Translations under genes and position numbers: made by a program
Shown here: in pieces, positions 63,891-64,000 of the stretch
Numbering within the stretch: position 1 is the first letter of the stretch
Layout: each line of letters begins with the position of its first letter
The notes under the pieces: generated by a model
Told to the model about the DNA's origin: nothing
The model's database searches: none
Seen by the model: only the letters and a program-made list of their open reading frames with translations
DNA from: Acanthornis magna
Taxonomy: Eukaryota; Chordata; Aves; Passeriformes; Acanthizidae
Length of the DNA stretch: 64,000 bases
Assembly: GCA_036785705.1 (NCBI GenBank)
Contig: JAWUZG010000978.1
Location: 1 to 64,000, forward strand
Direction of reading: 5' to 3'

Positions 63891-64000
63891 CTGTGGGAGG
63901 GGGGAATGGAGAGGGGCGATAGTGGAGCTGGGGGACCTCCAGTAGCCTGGATGGGGGAGACCTGGGACCCTGAAATAGGGACACCGAGAGGGAAGACCCT

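Overview
The window is vertebrate nuclear DNA and almost certainly avian. Evidence: several 3' fragments of CR1 retroposons, solo LTRs of bird-type endogenous retroviruses, G-rich and CCCAGT-type minisatellites at the two ends, and an exon set closer to chicken N-cadherin (recalled from memory) than to any other cadherin I know. A passerine is plausible from the LTR types, but I cannot prove it.

The one gene is a long, intron-containing copy of CDH2 (N-cadherin, a classical calcium-dependent adhesion protein) on the + strand, from exon 2 at 12900 to the stop codon at 58932, with a recognisable 3' UTR to about 60145. I could assign fifteen exons (2-16) with ancestral order and phases and, nearly everywhere, GT-AG borders. 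Exon 1 (start codon and signal peptide) was not found. The copy is broken: a 7-nt deletion in exon 3, a 1-nt deletion in exon 10, a nonsense codon in exon 11, a 1-nt deletion in exon 12, a mutated acceptor before exon 14, weak donors after exons 10 and 15, and lost functional residues in the catenin-binding tail. Because introns and 3' UTR are kept, it arose by genomic (segmental) duplication, not retroposition. I call it an unprocessed CDH2 pseudogene, or a fast-decaying paralogue.

Layout: 1-2360, G-rich minisatellite mosaic with six exon-like islands; 2579-3082, solo LTR (- strand); 3090-12899, upstream DNA with two CR1 fragments (6259-6375 minus, 7583-8230 plus) and no exon 1; 12900-60145, the CDH2 copy. 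Intron 2 and intron 15 each carry one copy of an unidentified ~280-bp direct repeat; intron 7 holds a CR1 twice interrupted by the same LTR family, then an (AAT)n array; intron 14 holds two more LTRs. 60146-61500 is quiet flank. 61640-62030 is GC-rich, strongly purine-biased DNA that looks like a promoter/5' exon region of an unidentified neighbour. 62135-63890 is a CCCAGT minisatellite bracketed by two copies of a GC-rich module.

Only one gene is recognisable, so there is no multi-gene pathway to describe. The interest lies in the duplicated adhesion gene, the order of its decay, and the repeat blocks around it. No tRNA, rRNA, CRISPR or other RNA gene was seen.
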